A stretch of DNA of 64,000 bases from contig CM074860.1 in assembly GCA_037501455.1 (NCBI GenBank), positions 35,164,501-35,228,500 on the forward strand. Direction: 5' to 3'. The notes below the pieces were generated by a model. The model was not told the origin of the DNA and searched no databases. It worked only from the letters and a program-made list of their open reading frames with translations. This DNA is from Lantana camara. Taxonomy: Eukaryota; Streptophyta; Magnoliopsida; Lamiales; Verbenaceae. The first letter of the stretch is position 1. Each line of letters starts with the position of its first letter. Below, in pieces: positions 1-11,335 of this stretch. The position numbers were made by a program, and so were the translations under genes.

Positions 1-490
1 CTTTAATTTTCCATATCATAACATAATTTTTTCAAAATTATATTCTAAGTGTTTTATTGAAATTCATGCTAAATTGATACTTATTGCATACTTGAACGTG
101 ATTGTAACGTGAATTATTTTCTCGAACATGATTTAATTTCTTTTATGCCCTTACTTGATCATTTCGTGAATTTTGGGACTTAATTGCATTGGACTTCATT
201 GATCATTTATCATGGGATTGAACCTAATTGCATAACTTATTAAATAGAAGGACTCAATAGCAATTTGACCATTTCTTCCCCTTCATAGCAGCATATCACG
301 TACCATGCCTTCCCATTTCATACAAAACATTTCATACACATTTGCTCTTGCTTCCTTTTCAACCGAGACAAAACCCTCTTCAAGGAGTAGGGAGATTTCC
401 ATCATTCAAGCTATAATTTGTGGGATTTGTGATCATTGAAGCATCATCAACATCATATCTTCATCTCATCTTCCATTTCTTTCATTTGAG

Positions 491-1304
491 GTATTTTTGG
501 AGAATTGATGATTTTCTTGAATATATGGTATAGATAGGGCTTTGTTATATCTTGGTTAACTTGTGTATTTGTTATTGGAAATATGTGTATGAACCTTAAG
601 CTTAAGATTGATGCATATATCTTGTGATTTGTGGACTTGAAGCATGAATGAGTATATGGGTTTCAAATGATGAATTCTTGATGATCTAATGTGGAATTAA
701 GTGTTTATATAAGTTGTTATTGATCTATATGTATGCTAATATGTATATTGCATGAAATATATGCATTTGAAAGTGTTTATGGATCATTTAGGCTTGTTGG
801 TTGTTGGACGTTGCTTCCCCTGCAGCTGTTCTGCATTTTTTGCAACTGCATAATGGGAACGGCCCTTCCCGTCCCAGTTCATTCTGGGAACGGCCGTTCC
901 CACCCCATGCCAGCTGTCCCGCGAGACTGGGAACGACCCTTCCCAGTTTTGGCCTGTGGTCGGAACGGCTGTTCCCAGCCCCAAAATTTTCCCAAATCTT
1001 ACAGACGCGCGGGATTGGTTCGGGGAGCTGGGAACGGCCCTTCCCAGCCCCAGTTCAAAACTGGAACGGCCGTTCCCAGGCTCCAGTGGGTGTGCAAAAT
1101 TTTTTGCATAAAATTTCATTTTCCATTTCCGTTTCTAATGCCTTAATTGATCGATACATGTTATTATATGTTTATTTTGTGCATGAAATTGATCATATCA
1201 TTCCATAAATTATCATTGCACGTTTTAATGTTCATGATCACTCCGTTCGTCCTAATTGGTACATTTTGAGTCGTGTCCCAAGGACAATTGTCTTTCTTGC
1301 ACAG
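491..1304 (+). other. Predicted leader intron 1 in element 1 5' LTR
   Basis: Donor gag|gtattt at 490/491 and acceptor ttcttgcacag| at 1304. The same donor and acceptor occur at equivalent places in the 3' LTR (23315-24129) and in four other LTR families, although the intervening sequence is largely unrelated. Splicing is inferred from conservation of the signals only. Confidence 0.6.
855..1077 (+). repeat. Array of six GGGAACGGCCSTTCCC palindromes
   Basis: Six 16-bp near-palindromes at 855-870, 886-901, 929-944, 961-976, 1030-1045 and 1062-1077. Centre-to-centre distances are 31, 43, 32, 69 and 32 nt, that is, pairs about 32 nt apart. All lie in predicted intron 1. Confidence 0.95.
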
Positions 1305-1369
1305 ACCAGCTTCCTGGTGACGAGGAGCAGGCCCTGTGAGCTGTTTCCTTGTTTGTTTTGGTCGTTCAG

Positions 1370-2078
1370 GTGAGGTTTAATTCTAGATATATAGAACCCA
1401 TAAAACCCTATGTGAAGTTTTAAGCCAAAATTGTAACTATATATCTATAGTTTTCAAATGTTCTTGGTTTTCAAAGGATTTACCGAACTATTGTATTGTA
1501 TTGATTGATTGATTGTTTTGGCGAGTATTGTATTGCACTGTGGGCCCGAGGGTAGTGGCTCGAGCCAACCGGGAAAGCATGGGCTGACGGGTAACTCGAG
1601 CGCTATTCTCACCAAATTGGGATGACCCCTAAACCCCCTAGGAGATTAGGGGAGGAAGGAGTTCCGGGCTTAGGGATTCATGTACCCTCTGCCCAGACTG
1701 ACTGGATGGTGGGGCCTTACAATCCCACCATCACCCGGAGGAAGAAGGCATTATTGAAACTGCTAATTGTGCACCGTAATGAATTGCTTGATCACCTAAC
1801 CATTAAATAATTGATTGATTGATTGTACACAGTCGGAGTAAGGTTGGAGATTTACCCTTACTTGTCGGGCCACGAATTGATTATATTGAATTGATTAAAT
1901 TGATAAATTGAATTAGTTGTAACCTTGGGTGATAGTATCTCTTATTTTACTAAATTGTATTGTTTTTTTTCCAAAATTATTACCCGAGATTATAACTTGC
2001 ATGTATGTGCGTATATATTTATTTATACCCCTCGCTCAGTTCGTGTTGGACTGACACCTCAACTTTTCAATTTTACAG
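1370..2078 (+). other. Predicted leader intron 2 in element 1 5' LTR
   Basis: Donor ttcag|gtgaggttta at 1369/1370 and acceptor attttacag| at 2078. The donor is close to the plant consensus and is conserved in the other LTR families. The small exon between introns 1 and 2 is 1305-1369 (65 nt). Confidence 0.6.
1705..1732 (+). ncRNA. Conserved intron 2 hairpin (LTR)
   Basis: Nine-bp perfect stem gatggtggg/cccaccatc with loop gccttacaat. Equivalent stem-loops with the same loop core occur in all LTR families here. An RNA function is inferred. Confidence 0.5.
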
Positions 2079-2473
2079 GTGCGTGCTTTGTGGGAATTAG
2101 AGTCTAGCTTGTCTTTAATTTGGGTCTAGCACACTTCACCGCATATTTTGTTCATGTATAGATACTTGATATTTTTGTGGCATGCCTATTACTTATTTTG
2201 GAGATGATATTGTATTGATATATATGTTGGTACCTATTAGTAGATATGTAAATATGGTACCTATAAGTATTGAATGAATTATTGCTTCCGCTTTTATTAC
2301 TCTGAATTGTTGGTTTGGTTTGGGGTTAGTCCCGCCTAGCTTTGTTGTCATTTTTTTATTGTCTCCCGTTCAATATAGCTTTGGTTCATGTATGGATTGA
2401 CCATTTCATATGTGCATTGGGGCTATAGTGCGGGGGATGTGGTGCCTAGCGTTCCGGGTGCTACATCCTACGG

Positions 2474-2490
2474 TGGTATCAGAGCCCAGT
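2474..2490 (+). other. Primer-binding site, element 1
   Basis: tggtatcagagcc, complementary to the 3' end of plant initiator tRNA-Met, starts eight bases after the 5' LTR end. It primes minus-strand DNA synthesis. Confidence 0.93.
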
Positions 2491-2726
2491 TTCAAAATCG
2501 GGTCTCTAGTGTCGTGTCTTGTGAGTCTAGGTCGCACGGCATAGAAACTAATTGTCAACTTGAGAGTCTTGCATCGTTATTTGACATATTTGAACCTACT
2601 TGAAATATTTGAACTTACTTAAACTTGATGAATTGTTCGAATTTTGTGGACTTTATGTGCAACTTGAGGATTATTTGCACACATTTGCATTTACTAATTG
2701 AACATGCATAATAGTGACTTGATTTA

Positions 2727-3900
2727 AGGACGGCTCGCGATAGACATCATCGTGATAGTTCTCCGGGACACCGACATCATCGTTATCATCGTCGTGAGAG
2801 ATCACCACCTCCTCAGGCTCAGCCACAGGACTTTATGAACGCAGTGGTGGGTCTTATTGATCAGAGAGTTCGGGATTATGTTCCTCCAGCACTACCAGTT
2901 CCACCACCACAGCCGGGAGCACAGATTTCAGCGGTTTTTAGAGAGTTTCAGAATCAGCACCCACCAAAATTCTTTAGAGGAAATGATATTCAGGCCGAGC
3001 AGTGGCTAAGAGAGATTGAGAGAGTTTGGGGAGCTCATTCCTTGTGAGTCCCAAGAGAAGGCCTGTTGTACCATTTCTTTCATTCAGGGTGAGGCCTATT
3101 CTTAGTGGGAGAGTGCCCGGATTGTGTTAGATGCTGCAGGCGAGGAAGTGAATTGGGAAGTCTTTGTCAGAGAGTTCAGAAACAAGTTTATTCCTCCATC
3201 TTCTCGCACCCGAAGATTGAAGGAATTTACAGAGCTTAAGCAAGGAAGCAGATCGGTTTCTGAGTATATCGCCGAGTTTGAGAGATTGTCCCGCTATGCT
3301 CCTAATATAGCGAGCGACGATTTCCATAAGGTGATGCAGTTCATTCAGGGCCTCAGACAGGACATTTAGACGGTGATTGAGGCAGTCAACACGAGCACAT
3401 GGGTGAAGGCTACCAAGAAGGAATTATTGGTCGAGGATTCGGTGAATGCGAGGCGGTCTACCTATCGTTCAGGTTCAGGTTCGGGCTCAGGTTCCGGATC
3501 AGGTTTTCAAGGTTTCGGATCGGGGTACAAGGGTTCAGGATCGGGTTCTGGTTCGGACAAGAGGCCGACGGTTTATTCTTCTCCACCACCAGCTCTGAAG
3601 GGCCCAGGGAAGAAACCCCGACCAGCAGGACTAGTATTTAGAGCTCCAGTTGCTCCAGCTTTGCCACCACCACCCGAGAGGCCTTCTTGTACCTTTTGTG
3701 GCGGACTACACACATCTATGATAACTGCAGGAGGCGTCTGGGTTTATGCTTGATCTGTGGGAGCGCCGAGCATATGGTAGATGGATGTCCAGACCACAGG
3801 ATGCCGCCACCGGGAGCACAGAGACCACTGATCAGGGCTCGTGCTTATGCTTTGGACGGAGAGCAGCAGGATGCCGATATTGATCCATCCGCGGTAGTTG
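2727..3900 (+). pseudogene. gag: Element 1 gag (degenerate): capsid plus zinc-knuckle nucleocapsid
   Basis: Encodes the structural Gag polyprotein that assembles virus-like particles. Homology to the gag of element 3 starts near 2727, but there is no ATG there; the first in-frame ATG is at 2835. An extra G near 3025 shifts the frame within the capsid (after motif AEQWLREIERVW). Amber stops occur at 3103-3105 (a Trp codon in element 3) and 3367-3369 (a Gln codon in element 3). Residues encoded by about 3463-3570 form a Ser-Gly-rich linker not matched in element 3. A second frameshift lies near 3705-3720, inside the first zinc knuckle. The second knuckle, CLICGSAEHMVDGC (CX2CX4HX4C), is intact near 3748-3790. 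The gene cannot be translated as one protein. Confidence 0.88.
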
Positions 3901-4275
3901 ACGGTACCATTTGCATACCTGGCATTTGATCCGGGAGCTACACACTCCTTTCTCTCGAGTGCTATATCTGTTTCTTTGCCTTTGCCTGTTACTCGCTCTT
4001 CTGCATGCTTTGTGGTTAGTACTCCGTTTGGTGTCAGACTTTATTGAGCTGCCGATGACTTGCTACGGATCCATTTTGGGCATGGATTGGTTGTACAGAC
4101 ATTCTGCCACAGTCGATTGCAGGGCGAAGAAGGTTCAGTTGGGATCAGATTTGGTAGTGGGTTGGAGTTCTAAGACTGTGCCACTACTTTCTTTCTCGGA
4201 AGCTCATAAGTTGGTTCGAGAGGGAGCCACGGTTTTATTGCTTATATTCTCAACAAACCCAAGGATCAGAGTAAG
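3901..4275 (+). pseudogene. Element 1 aspartic protease remnant
   Basis: The retropepsin active-site region is recognisable as DPGATHSF in one frame (about 3928-3951). The frame is then lost. The downstream block GMDWLYRHSATVDC is read in another frame (about 4078-4120). Part of the protease present in element 3 is missing between these. The normal role is cleavage of the Gag-Pol polyprotein; this copy cannot be functional. Confidence 0.8.
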
Positions 4276-5260
4276 TTGGAAGAAACGGAAGTAGTGAAGG
4301 AGTTTCCCGAGATCTTTCCTAAGGAATTGGATTCGTTACCCCCAGAACGGGAAATTGAGTTTGTGATCGACTTGTACCCTAATGCAGAGCCATACTCCAA
4401 GACTCCGTATCGTATGGCTCCGGCTGAGTTGAAAGAGTTGAAGACTCAACTTGATGCATTGTTGGAGATTGGGTACATTAGACCGAGTTCTTTTCCCTGG
4501 GGTGCACCGGTTTTGTTCGTAAAGAAGAAGGACGGGACTTTGAGAATGTGTATAGATTATAGGGAGTTGAACCGTATGACGATCAAGAACAAGTATCCTC
4601 TTCCACATATCGGGGAGTTGTTTGACATACTTCAGGGATCTAAAGTCTATTCAAAATTGGATTTGAGACAAGGATACTACCAGCTGCGAATCCGAGCAGA
4701 GGATATTTCTAAGACAGGATTTAATACTCGGTACGGGCATTATGAGTTCATGGTGATGCCGTTTGGTCTAACTAATGCCCCAACAGCTTTTATGGATATG
4801 ATGCACAGGATCTTCAGGCCTTTTCTGGATAAGTTCGTGGTCATCTTTATTGATGATATTCTGGTTTTCTCTAAGTCTGCCGAGGAGCATGCAAGGCACC
4901 TTCAGTTGGTATTGAGGACTTTAAAGGAGCATCAGTTATTTGTAAAATTCAGTAAGTGTGAGTTTTAGATCGACAGGGTGTCTTTCTTGGGTCACGTGAT
5001 TTCAGGTAATGGTTTGGAGGTCGATCCTTCGAAGATTGAGTCAATGTTGAAATGGGAGAGGCCTAAGAATGCCTCGGAGATTAGAAGCTTCTTGGGATTG
5101 GCAGGTTATTACCGGAGATTTGTTAAGGATTTCTCCAAGTTAGCAGTTCCTTTAACCCGGTTGACGAAGAAGAATGTGAAATTCGACTGGGATGAAGATT
5201 GTGAGAAGAGTTTCACTTTCTTGAAAGAGAAGTTAGTTTCTGCTCCAGTGTTAGCCCTTC
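4276..5260 (+). pseudogene. Element 1 reverse transcriptase (stop and frameshift)
   Basis: Ty3/gypsy reverse transcriptase, the RNA- and DNA-dependent DNA polymerase that copies the element. Visible in order: [33 protein letters not shown] (first catalytic Asp), [16 protein letters not shown], and [10 protein letters not shown] (the catalytic DD pair). An amber stop at 4966-4968 replaces the Trp found in element 3 (KCEFW). The connection region follows ([16 protein letters not shown]) until a frameshift at about 5259-5262, where LALPEG is lost. The catalytic residues are intact, so this copy decayed after a functional ancestor. Confidence 0.93.
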
Positions 5261-5261
5261 G

Positions 5262-6531
5262 GAAGGTTCTGAAGGATATGCTGTTTATACTGATGCTTCT
5301 AAGGAAGGCTTGGGATGTGTGTTGACTCAGAAGGGTAAGGTAATTGCTTATGCATCCCGGAAGTTGAAAGAGCATGAGAAGAATTATCCGACGTATGATC
5401 TTGAGCTTGCTGCCGTAGTCTTTGCACTTGGAAAGTGGAGACATTATTTGTACGGGGTGTCTTTCGAGATTTTCACCGACCACAAAAGCCTCCAGTATTT
5501 ATTCACTCAGAAGGATTTGAATATGAGGCAACGACGTTGGATGGAACGGTTGGAAGACTATGATTGCACGATTAAATACCATCCCGGTAAAGCCAATGTG
5601 GTCGCCGGTGCACTTAGTAGGAAGGCTAGTGTGTCAAGCTTGGAAGTGGGTGAAAGTAGTAGAATCGAGCCAATTGTTTTAAGGGCTCGAGTTTCTAATA
5701 TTTCGGTTCAGCCGGATTTGAAGCACAGGTTGTTTGAGGCTCAGAATAAGGATTCGGAAGTTCAGAAATTGGTTGCTAAGGCAAGAGCTGATCCGGAGTG
5801 TCCATTCGGGTTCAATGAAACCGGTCTTCTTCGTTTCAAGAACCAAGTGGTTGTACCCGAAGAGTTGAAATGGGTATTGCTCGAGGAAGCTCACAGATCG
5901 GCTTATTCTATCCACTCGGGAGGAAACAAGATGTATAAAGATTTAAGGCAATATTATTGGTGGCGTGGATTGAAGAAGGATGTGGCCGTGTATGTGAAGC
6001 ATTGTCTCACTTGTTAGAGAGTGAAAGCCGAGCATCAGAAACCGGGAGGTCTTCTTCAGCCGTTACCTATTCCCGAGTAGAAGTGGGAACAGGTGACGAT
6101 GGATTTCATGTCCGGATTACCTAAAGTGAAAGGTGGGTTCGATGGAATTTGGGTGATTGTGGACCGTTTAACTAAGTCTGCACATTTTCTGCCGGTTTGG
6201 ATGTCTTATCAGATTCGCAAGCTAGCTGAGCTTTATAACCGGGAGATTGTTAGACTTCACGGGATTCCAGTTAGTATTGTTTCAGACAGAGATCCTCGGT
6301 TCACTTCTAAGTTGTGGCGTGAGTTACAAGAGGTTTTGGGTATGAAGCTCCAGTTTAGTACAACATTTCATCCTCAGACGGATGGTCAGTCCGAGAGATT
6401 AATCAGATATCTCGAGGATTTGCTTCGAGCTTGTTCTTTGGATTTTCAGTCTTCTTGGCACGATCAGCTACCTTTGATTGAGTTTGCATACAACAACAAT
6501 TTTCAAGCTTCGATTGGAATGGCACCGTATG
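5262..6531 (+). pseudogene. Element 1 RNase H and integrase N-terminal half (interrupted by insertion)
   Basis: The RNase H domain contains [20 protein letters not shown] and [14 protein letters not shown]. The last catalytic Asp of the ADALSR motif is Gly here (codon 5607-5609). The integrase HHCC zinc finger follows ([17 protein letters not shown], then HCLTC), with an amber stop at 6015-6017 immediately after it and another at 6078-6080 (a Trp in relatives). The integrase core retains the D, D and E residues in [18 protein letters not shown] and [14 protein letters not shown]. The reading frame is broken at MAPY by the 15.5-kb insertion and resumes at 22054. Confidence 0.93.
6527..6531 (+). 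other. Target-site duplication gtatg (left copy)
   Basis: gtatg at 6527-6531 is repeated at 22049-22053, exactly flanking the whole three-LTR array. Five bases is the usual Ty3/gypsy duplication length. One duplication around the whole block means one integration site. Confidence 0.95.
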
Positions 6532-6989
6532 TGTAGCACCCCTCACGTGAGGCACCACATCCCCCGCACTATGGCTCAACACGAGTAACGAAATGGAAAG
6601 TCCGCACCCATATCAAACCATAGCGAACGGGAGACAAATAAAACAACCTCCTAAGCTAGGCGGAACTTAGACCCTGCAAACATAACCAACCAACAAAATA
6701 GAGTGCAGCGGAAAACTAAAATCCAAACAAATGCATTGGCCATGGGCCTACAGAAATTAAACACACGAACCACAAGCAGACTTGGGCTCCTCAGGCATCT
6801 TTTTAACTCATAACAAATCCTGGCAAGGGCAATTCAATAACCAATGCATAAAGATTCAAATTCATAACTTACAAAGTCGAATCATACATAATTTAAATAC
6901 ATATGCGAATGCAGAGACTCTTCTAACTCAACTTGACCGACTCAAAGACTCAACACAACTCCGCCTAGCTTGAAACTTCAACGCCAAAC

Positions 6990-8064
6990 CTGCACACTAA
7001 AAAGTTGGGGAGGGAGAGGGTCAGTCTACAACTCAACTGAGTGAGGGGATACCCACACACGCTATATATATATATATATAGGAGCAAAGCATATTCCAAT
7101 AACATACAGGTCGTGAACTCAGGGATAGTTTTTGCACACCAAAGTTTTGCCCGTGATATATACATATAGGTATTCTTAACAAAACCGAACGAATTGAAGC
7201 TTCAAAGACCCATATTATACCAAATCATACAGAATCAAGTTAAATCAAATCATAACGATTCATATCAATTCGTTTCAATTCTTATCAATTCTTATCTTTC
7301 ATATTCAAAATATCCATATTTTGTCATAGTTAAAAATCTATCCCCGTTTCACGAACTTTGACAAAGCAAACATGCAAAACTCGGCGGGTACGAGTAACAA
7401 TGCCCATCCTGGGCTCCTCATATGAATCGTACAATCAAACATATCAATCAATCATGCATAACAATCATATACCTCCTTCTCCGGTGATGGAAGGGTTTCA
7501 CGACCCAAACCATCCAATCAGACGAGGGGAGCGCGAACACTCAAACCCTCAGGTTCCCATCATCCAACCAAACCTCCTGGTGGGTTCCGGGTTAGTCCTA
7601 TCAATCATGTGGAGAGTGAGCACAGGGTTAACCGGCGACCCCTATGGTCGTCCCGAATCCCCCTTTACCCACACCTCCTGGGCCCCATTCATTCATTCAT
7701 TCAATCAATCATATCCTAACCCGCTACTAATTAGAAACATAACATACGTAAGATACATTCTTTACCTTGCCACAACCAGGCTTTGCATACCTCTCCGTGT
7801 TAAATCCTTAGCCTATTCCTTTGCTCGTAGCTCCCGGCTCATACGAGGTACACGGTTTGAAGCGTGGTTTAGCATTACCAATCATAATGAATGCAATCAA
7901 ATTAAATCAAGCATACGTAGGCTCGTACATTGCTCATCATACTTGGAAACATATTACCATTTACAAATTTCATATCTCGCACATATTTATGTATAATAAA
8001 GTTCATAGTTCACATACTTTGAAAACGGCCACATTCATAGGGTTTAACTATAACCTAACCTCAC
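6990..8064 (-). other. Predicted leader intron 2, gag-only LTR copy 1
   Basis: On the minus strand: donor taag|gtgaggtt at 8065/8064 and acceptor tagtgtgcag| at 6990. Equivalents: 13106-14180 in copy 2 and 19221-20282 in copy 3. Inferred from conserved splice signals shared with other LTR families. Confidence 0.55.
7486..7514 (-). ncRNA. Conserved intron 2 hairpin, gag-only LTR copy 1
   Basis: Minus strand: gatgg...ggg pairs with ccc...ccatc around a loop tcgtgaaa, with a small internal loop. Same position and overall fold as the hairpins in the other LTR families, but diverged in sequence. Copies at 13602-13630 and 19705-19733. Confidence 0.4.
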
Positions 8065-8145
8065 CTTACACCGACGAAGCCAAGAACCAAACACGTGATT
8101 CACCCCGGAATCAAAACGGACTGCGAATCACCACCCAGGGTGCAC

Positions 8146-9278
8146 CTGAACAAACTAAAGACAAAACACAAGGTTTAGACTCATAATGAACCACATAGAC
8201 GCTCGGCTTATGCATTGACACTTAAAGAAATGCAAATACTTAGGCAAATCTTATTTTCAAACCAAATCCATGCAATTCAAGACATTACATAACCGATCAT
8301 AATCATTTATAATCATATGTCACGTTCATATGCACAATTAAGGCATAATACAAGGTAGAGATACGTAACAAAGTGCAAATATGTTTCATGCAAACAATTC
8401 ACATTACTTGAGTAACATATAATGCATATGAGAACAAATACATAAGCATAAACATGATAAAACAAGTTAGGATCAAGTTTGGAGGTGGAAAGGTACGAGA
8501 AAAACGGAATAAGAACACGAAAAAGGGTTCCGAGTGAAAACGGGGAAAAACTGACAGATTTCCAAAACGGACAAGCTGAGGGAAAAAGATCATAACTTGA
8601 GTTTGAGAAATCGGAATTAAGTTTTGTTTCTTGGAAATGAAAATAGACATTCTTTCCAAAGATATGTAGCATGGATCATGGTTCAAAGTGAGGTGAAAAT
8701 GGCGTAGGCTCGAAGTTGGGCGAAAGCGGATTATCGGTAAAGAAGCGACACCAAAAAGAATTGATAATATCTCACAAACGGGAAAAGATAAAGAGGTTAT
8801 TATAATTTGAATTTGTTCTACACTTCAAGAGGTTTCCAACGGTTCGAAAATCAGCCAAAACTGAGCATGTATGAGTTGGTAGCGGCCGTGACAAAATTGC
8901 ACTGAAAACCAGTCGCGGCCGCGAAGCCACAACTCGAGAATCCCTTAAAAACTGGTCGCGGCCACGACCATTTTTACACATAAATTGGTCGCGGGCGCGA
9001 CCAAGCTCGCAGCAGCAAAACCATGGCGTCGGGAACAGTAATAAAAGCGCCAAAACACCCCCAAACAACCACGAAACACCCCGAAACTCATACCACAAAG
9101 CATACATAACACGTAGATCAGATAAATACAAGTTAGGCCTCCCGAAACAAGCCCGAGCATACCAAATCCCGAACCCGGCATTATTCATCATCACCCCCAA
9201 ATAGGCATCTAGACAAGGAATCAAGGCACGAAACAAACGTAGAAATGAAGCACATAACGAGAGGAATACATTGATTAC
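8146..9278 (-). other. Predicted leader intron 1, gag-only LTR copy 1
   Basis: On the minus strand: donor gcaag|gtaatc at 9279/9278 and acceptor gtttgttcag| at 8146. Copies: 14262-15394 and 20364-21500. Contains the palindrome array. Confidence 0.55.
8877..9004 (-). repeat. Array of four GGTCGCGGCCGCGACC-type palindromes
   Basis: Four near-palindromes with centres at 8885.5, 8918.5, 8961.5 and 8994.5, so the spacing is 33, 43, 33 nt. The outermost one (8877 side) is the most eroded. Lies in predicted intron 1. Same array at 14993-15120 and 21098-21226. Confidence 0.93.
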
Positions 9279-9826
9279 CTTGCTTCTTCGATTGGGTGGT
9301 CGGACGGGGCACGAGCTTGAGCCAAAGCTTTAAAGGCCAAATGGGGCTTCTTCCTTCTCTTCTCTCCTCCCCTCTTGTTACGTGAAAATGAAGAGGGAGG
9401 AAGACTTGGCTCCTTTTTGGGGCTGAGTTAAACGGGTCGGATTAAACGGGTAGGGTCAAACAGTATCCGGTCCATTCGGATCGGATTTTAAAACGGTAGG
9501 GCTATCAAACGGCTTTAGAAAAATAAAAGGTTAATTCCAATAAATCCGAATCGTCGAAACGAATTTAATGGTAGGATCGAAATTCGAATTCGAATTCCCG
9601 AGCTCAAATAGCCATGAAGGCCAAAACACCCTAATTAAAATTAGGTCCCCTAATTGGCAAATATTGGGCGATTGATCCCAAGAATAATTTAATTAAATTC
9701 TAAAGCACACGTAATAAAATTAAATTCACATTGACACAAGCATACGAATAACATAATTCACATAAATTACGGAATTAAACTCGCTCGTGACGCCGTACCT
9801 GGAAAGCTGAAAAGCGGGGCATCACA

Positions 9827-9842
9827 ATCTCCCCCCCTTAAG
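9827..9842 (-). other. Polypurine tract, gag-only element (left internal)
   Basis: Minus strand reads ttaaggggggggagat-like purines directly before LTR copy 1 in element orientation. It is the plus-strand primer. An equivalent lies at 15943-15957. Confidence 0.85.
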
Positions 9843-11335
9843 AGAACCTGGTCCCCAGGTTCATCTGCTCGAGTTTCAAGCTCGAACAACTTTCTGTATT
9901 CACCCAAGTTCGGGGTTCATAATATCCCGATGAGGGTTAGTCGAGAAAGGTCTTCAAGCACAAGGGGTCTGAATCTTCAAATCGATCCGGTCATGAATTG
10001 CTCGCTCGACTCGCGCGATAAAGAGGGTCTCAGGTAGATTCAGCTCTCACCGTTTGAGTTCAATTGAGTCAACTCTAAGGCTCGATATTCCACGATTGGC
10101 GCAGTTATCGAACTCACGCCTCTCTACAACCAAGCTCTAACGGAATCTACTTCATCCACGATCTAAAGTCCGAAGTGTTAAACATCCGGACCCTCTTGAC
10201 ACCACTGAAATCTTTAAAATTAAGGTTGTTGACCTCGTTGTAAGTCTCGACCCTCATCTTACCGGGAAAACAACAACTCTCGAACTCTCAAAACCACTCA
10301 CCAAGAACAACAAGAAGGTAATAAAATGATTACAAAACAACCTCAAATATGCATGATGCACGTGACATGCATGTTTGATGTACCGTTTACCGATGTATTG
10401 GGAAGCTTGTTCTTAAAGAAATTGGATTGTTGCTAAGGTTCCTTGTCTACATTTATGCCCCAAGATTTGTAGTTCACTTCCCGCTTCATTTATCATCCCG
10501 GACCTCATCCTATGGTTATTGGGTTAGCTTTTGATAATTCCTCGAATCCCATTTTCTATTCTTAAGTGTTCTCTTGGTCTAATTCTTGCTTTTCCCAAAG
10601 TTGAATTCCTCGGACTTCAGTTATTTCGTAAGATCCTTCACTAAATCTATGAACCCCGATGAAGCATTGACATTATCATAGCTCAAAGTTCCTTGCCCGT
10701 ATGTGTATATTTGTAGAAATCCCAAAATTAACCTCGCTCTAGTAATCATTCTTGTCCCACGAAGTTTCTTTTGGAGTGTGAAATTATGTTTCCCCACGGT
10801 AATTCTCTTTTCTTTTTGAATATGAGACCAATCTTCATGATCATCACCTTTCCTCTTTGAATTCCTAGAATTCTTGGAATACCCGAATAGCCTTCAAATG
10901 TTTCCTTAAATTCCACTTCTCCAAGGTTATGGTTAAATGGAGGTCGCCATCATGTTCCTAAATTTTGGGTTGATCTGCATTATTTCCATGTTCCGAGTAG
11001 AGCTTTTATTTTAATCCTAGTTGAACTTGGTAGGGTTGCACCGCTTGAGAAATTCCTAATAAATCGCCTTCTTAACCCAGTAGTGTAACTTCTCTCCAAT
11101 CCTAGCCATCCTTCCAAGTGTATTTCAATTTCCTAACCATCACCATTACATGAAAATTCCCGAACCATCCCCTTTATCTTCAACCTATTCTTCTTAGCTC
11201 TCGTTGGACTCACTTTGTGACATGAAGGGAGTACCATGCTAAAATTTAAACACCAAATATGCATGCAAGGTTTAAGTGCAAATGGAATGCAATACATATT
11301 TGTCACCTTGACACATAAGATGCCACAAGGAACAT
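9827..11335 (-). other. Non-gag part of left internal region, no recognisable coding
   Basis: About 1.5 kb between gag and the polypurine tract. I found no RT, integrase, RNase H or protease motif on either strand and no long open frame. The same sequence is retained at 15943-17450 with very few changes. It may be structural spacer, packaging sequence, or thoroughly eroded pol. Confidence 0.6.

Larger units (their letters stand above)
1..2465 (+). repeat. Element 1 5' LTR (left end truncated by window)
   Basis: Direct repeat of 22825-25295, with small differences. It ends in the typical TG...CA form (gggtgctaca at 2456-2465), followed eight bases later by the primer-binding site. It contains a predicted leader intron 1 (491-1304), a 65-nt exon, intron 2 (1370-2078), six palindromes (855-1077) and a hairpin (1705-1732). 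A block near the right end, with cccgcctagct and cccgtt motifs, is shared with every other LTR family in the window. Six-frame ORFs inside the LTR are not considered genes. Confidence 0.95.
6532..9826 (-). repeat. Gag-only element LTR copy 1 (3,295 bp)
   Basis: On the minus strand it starts TGTGATGCCCC and ends GGGTGCTACA. It is almost identical to copy 2 and clearly more different from copy 3. Predicted leader intron 1 is 9278 down to 8146, exon 2 is 8065-8145 (81 nt), and intron 2 is 8064 down to 6990. Long open frames on + in this LTR recur only because the copies are identical. Confidence 0.95.

Noticed and set aside
855..1077. Palindrome cluster as a CRISPR-like array
   Set aside because: The spacers are short, uneven and not unique in the CRISPR sense, there are no cas genes, and the setting is a plant LTR.
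733..1208. Overlapping ORFs on both strands over the palindrome-rich part of the element 1 LTR
   Set aside because: They follow from GC-rich, stop-poor palindromes. No domain is seen, and the ORFs change between the two LTR copies.
7358..7996. A 212-codon open frame on + repeated at 13474-14112
   Set aside because: It lies in the LTR of a minus-strand element and recurs only because LTR copies 1 and 2 are nearly identical. In LTR 3 it is broken by a frameshift, and it shows no known domain.
8772..9236. A 154-codon minus-strand frame repeated at 14888-15352
   Set aside because: It covers the palindrome array in predicted intron 1 and is not kept in LTR copy 3.
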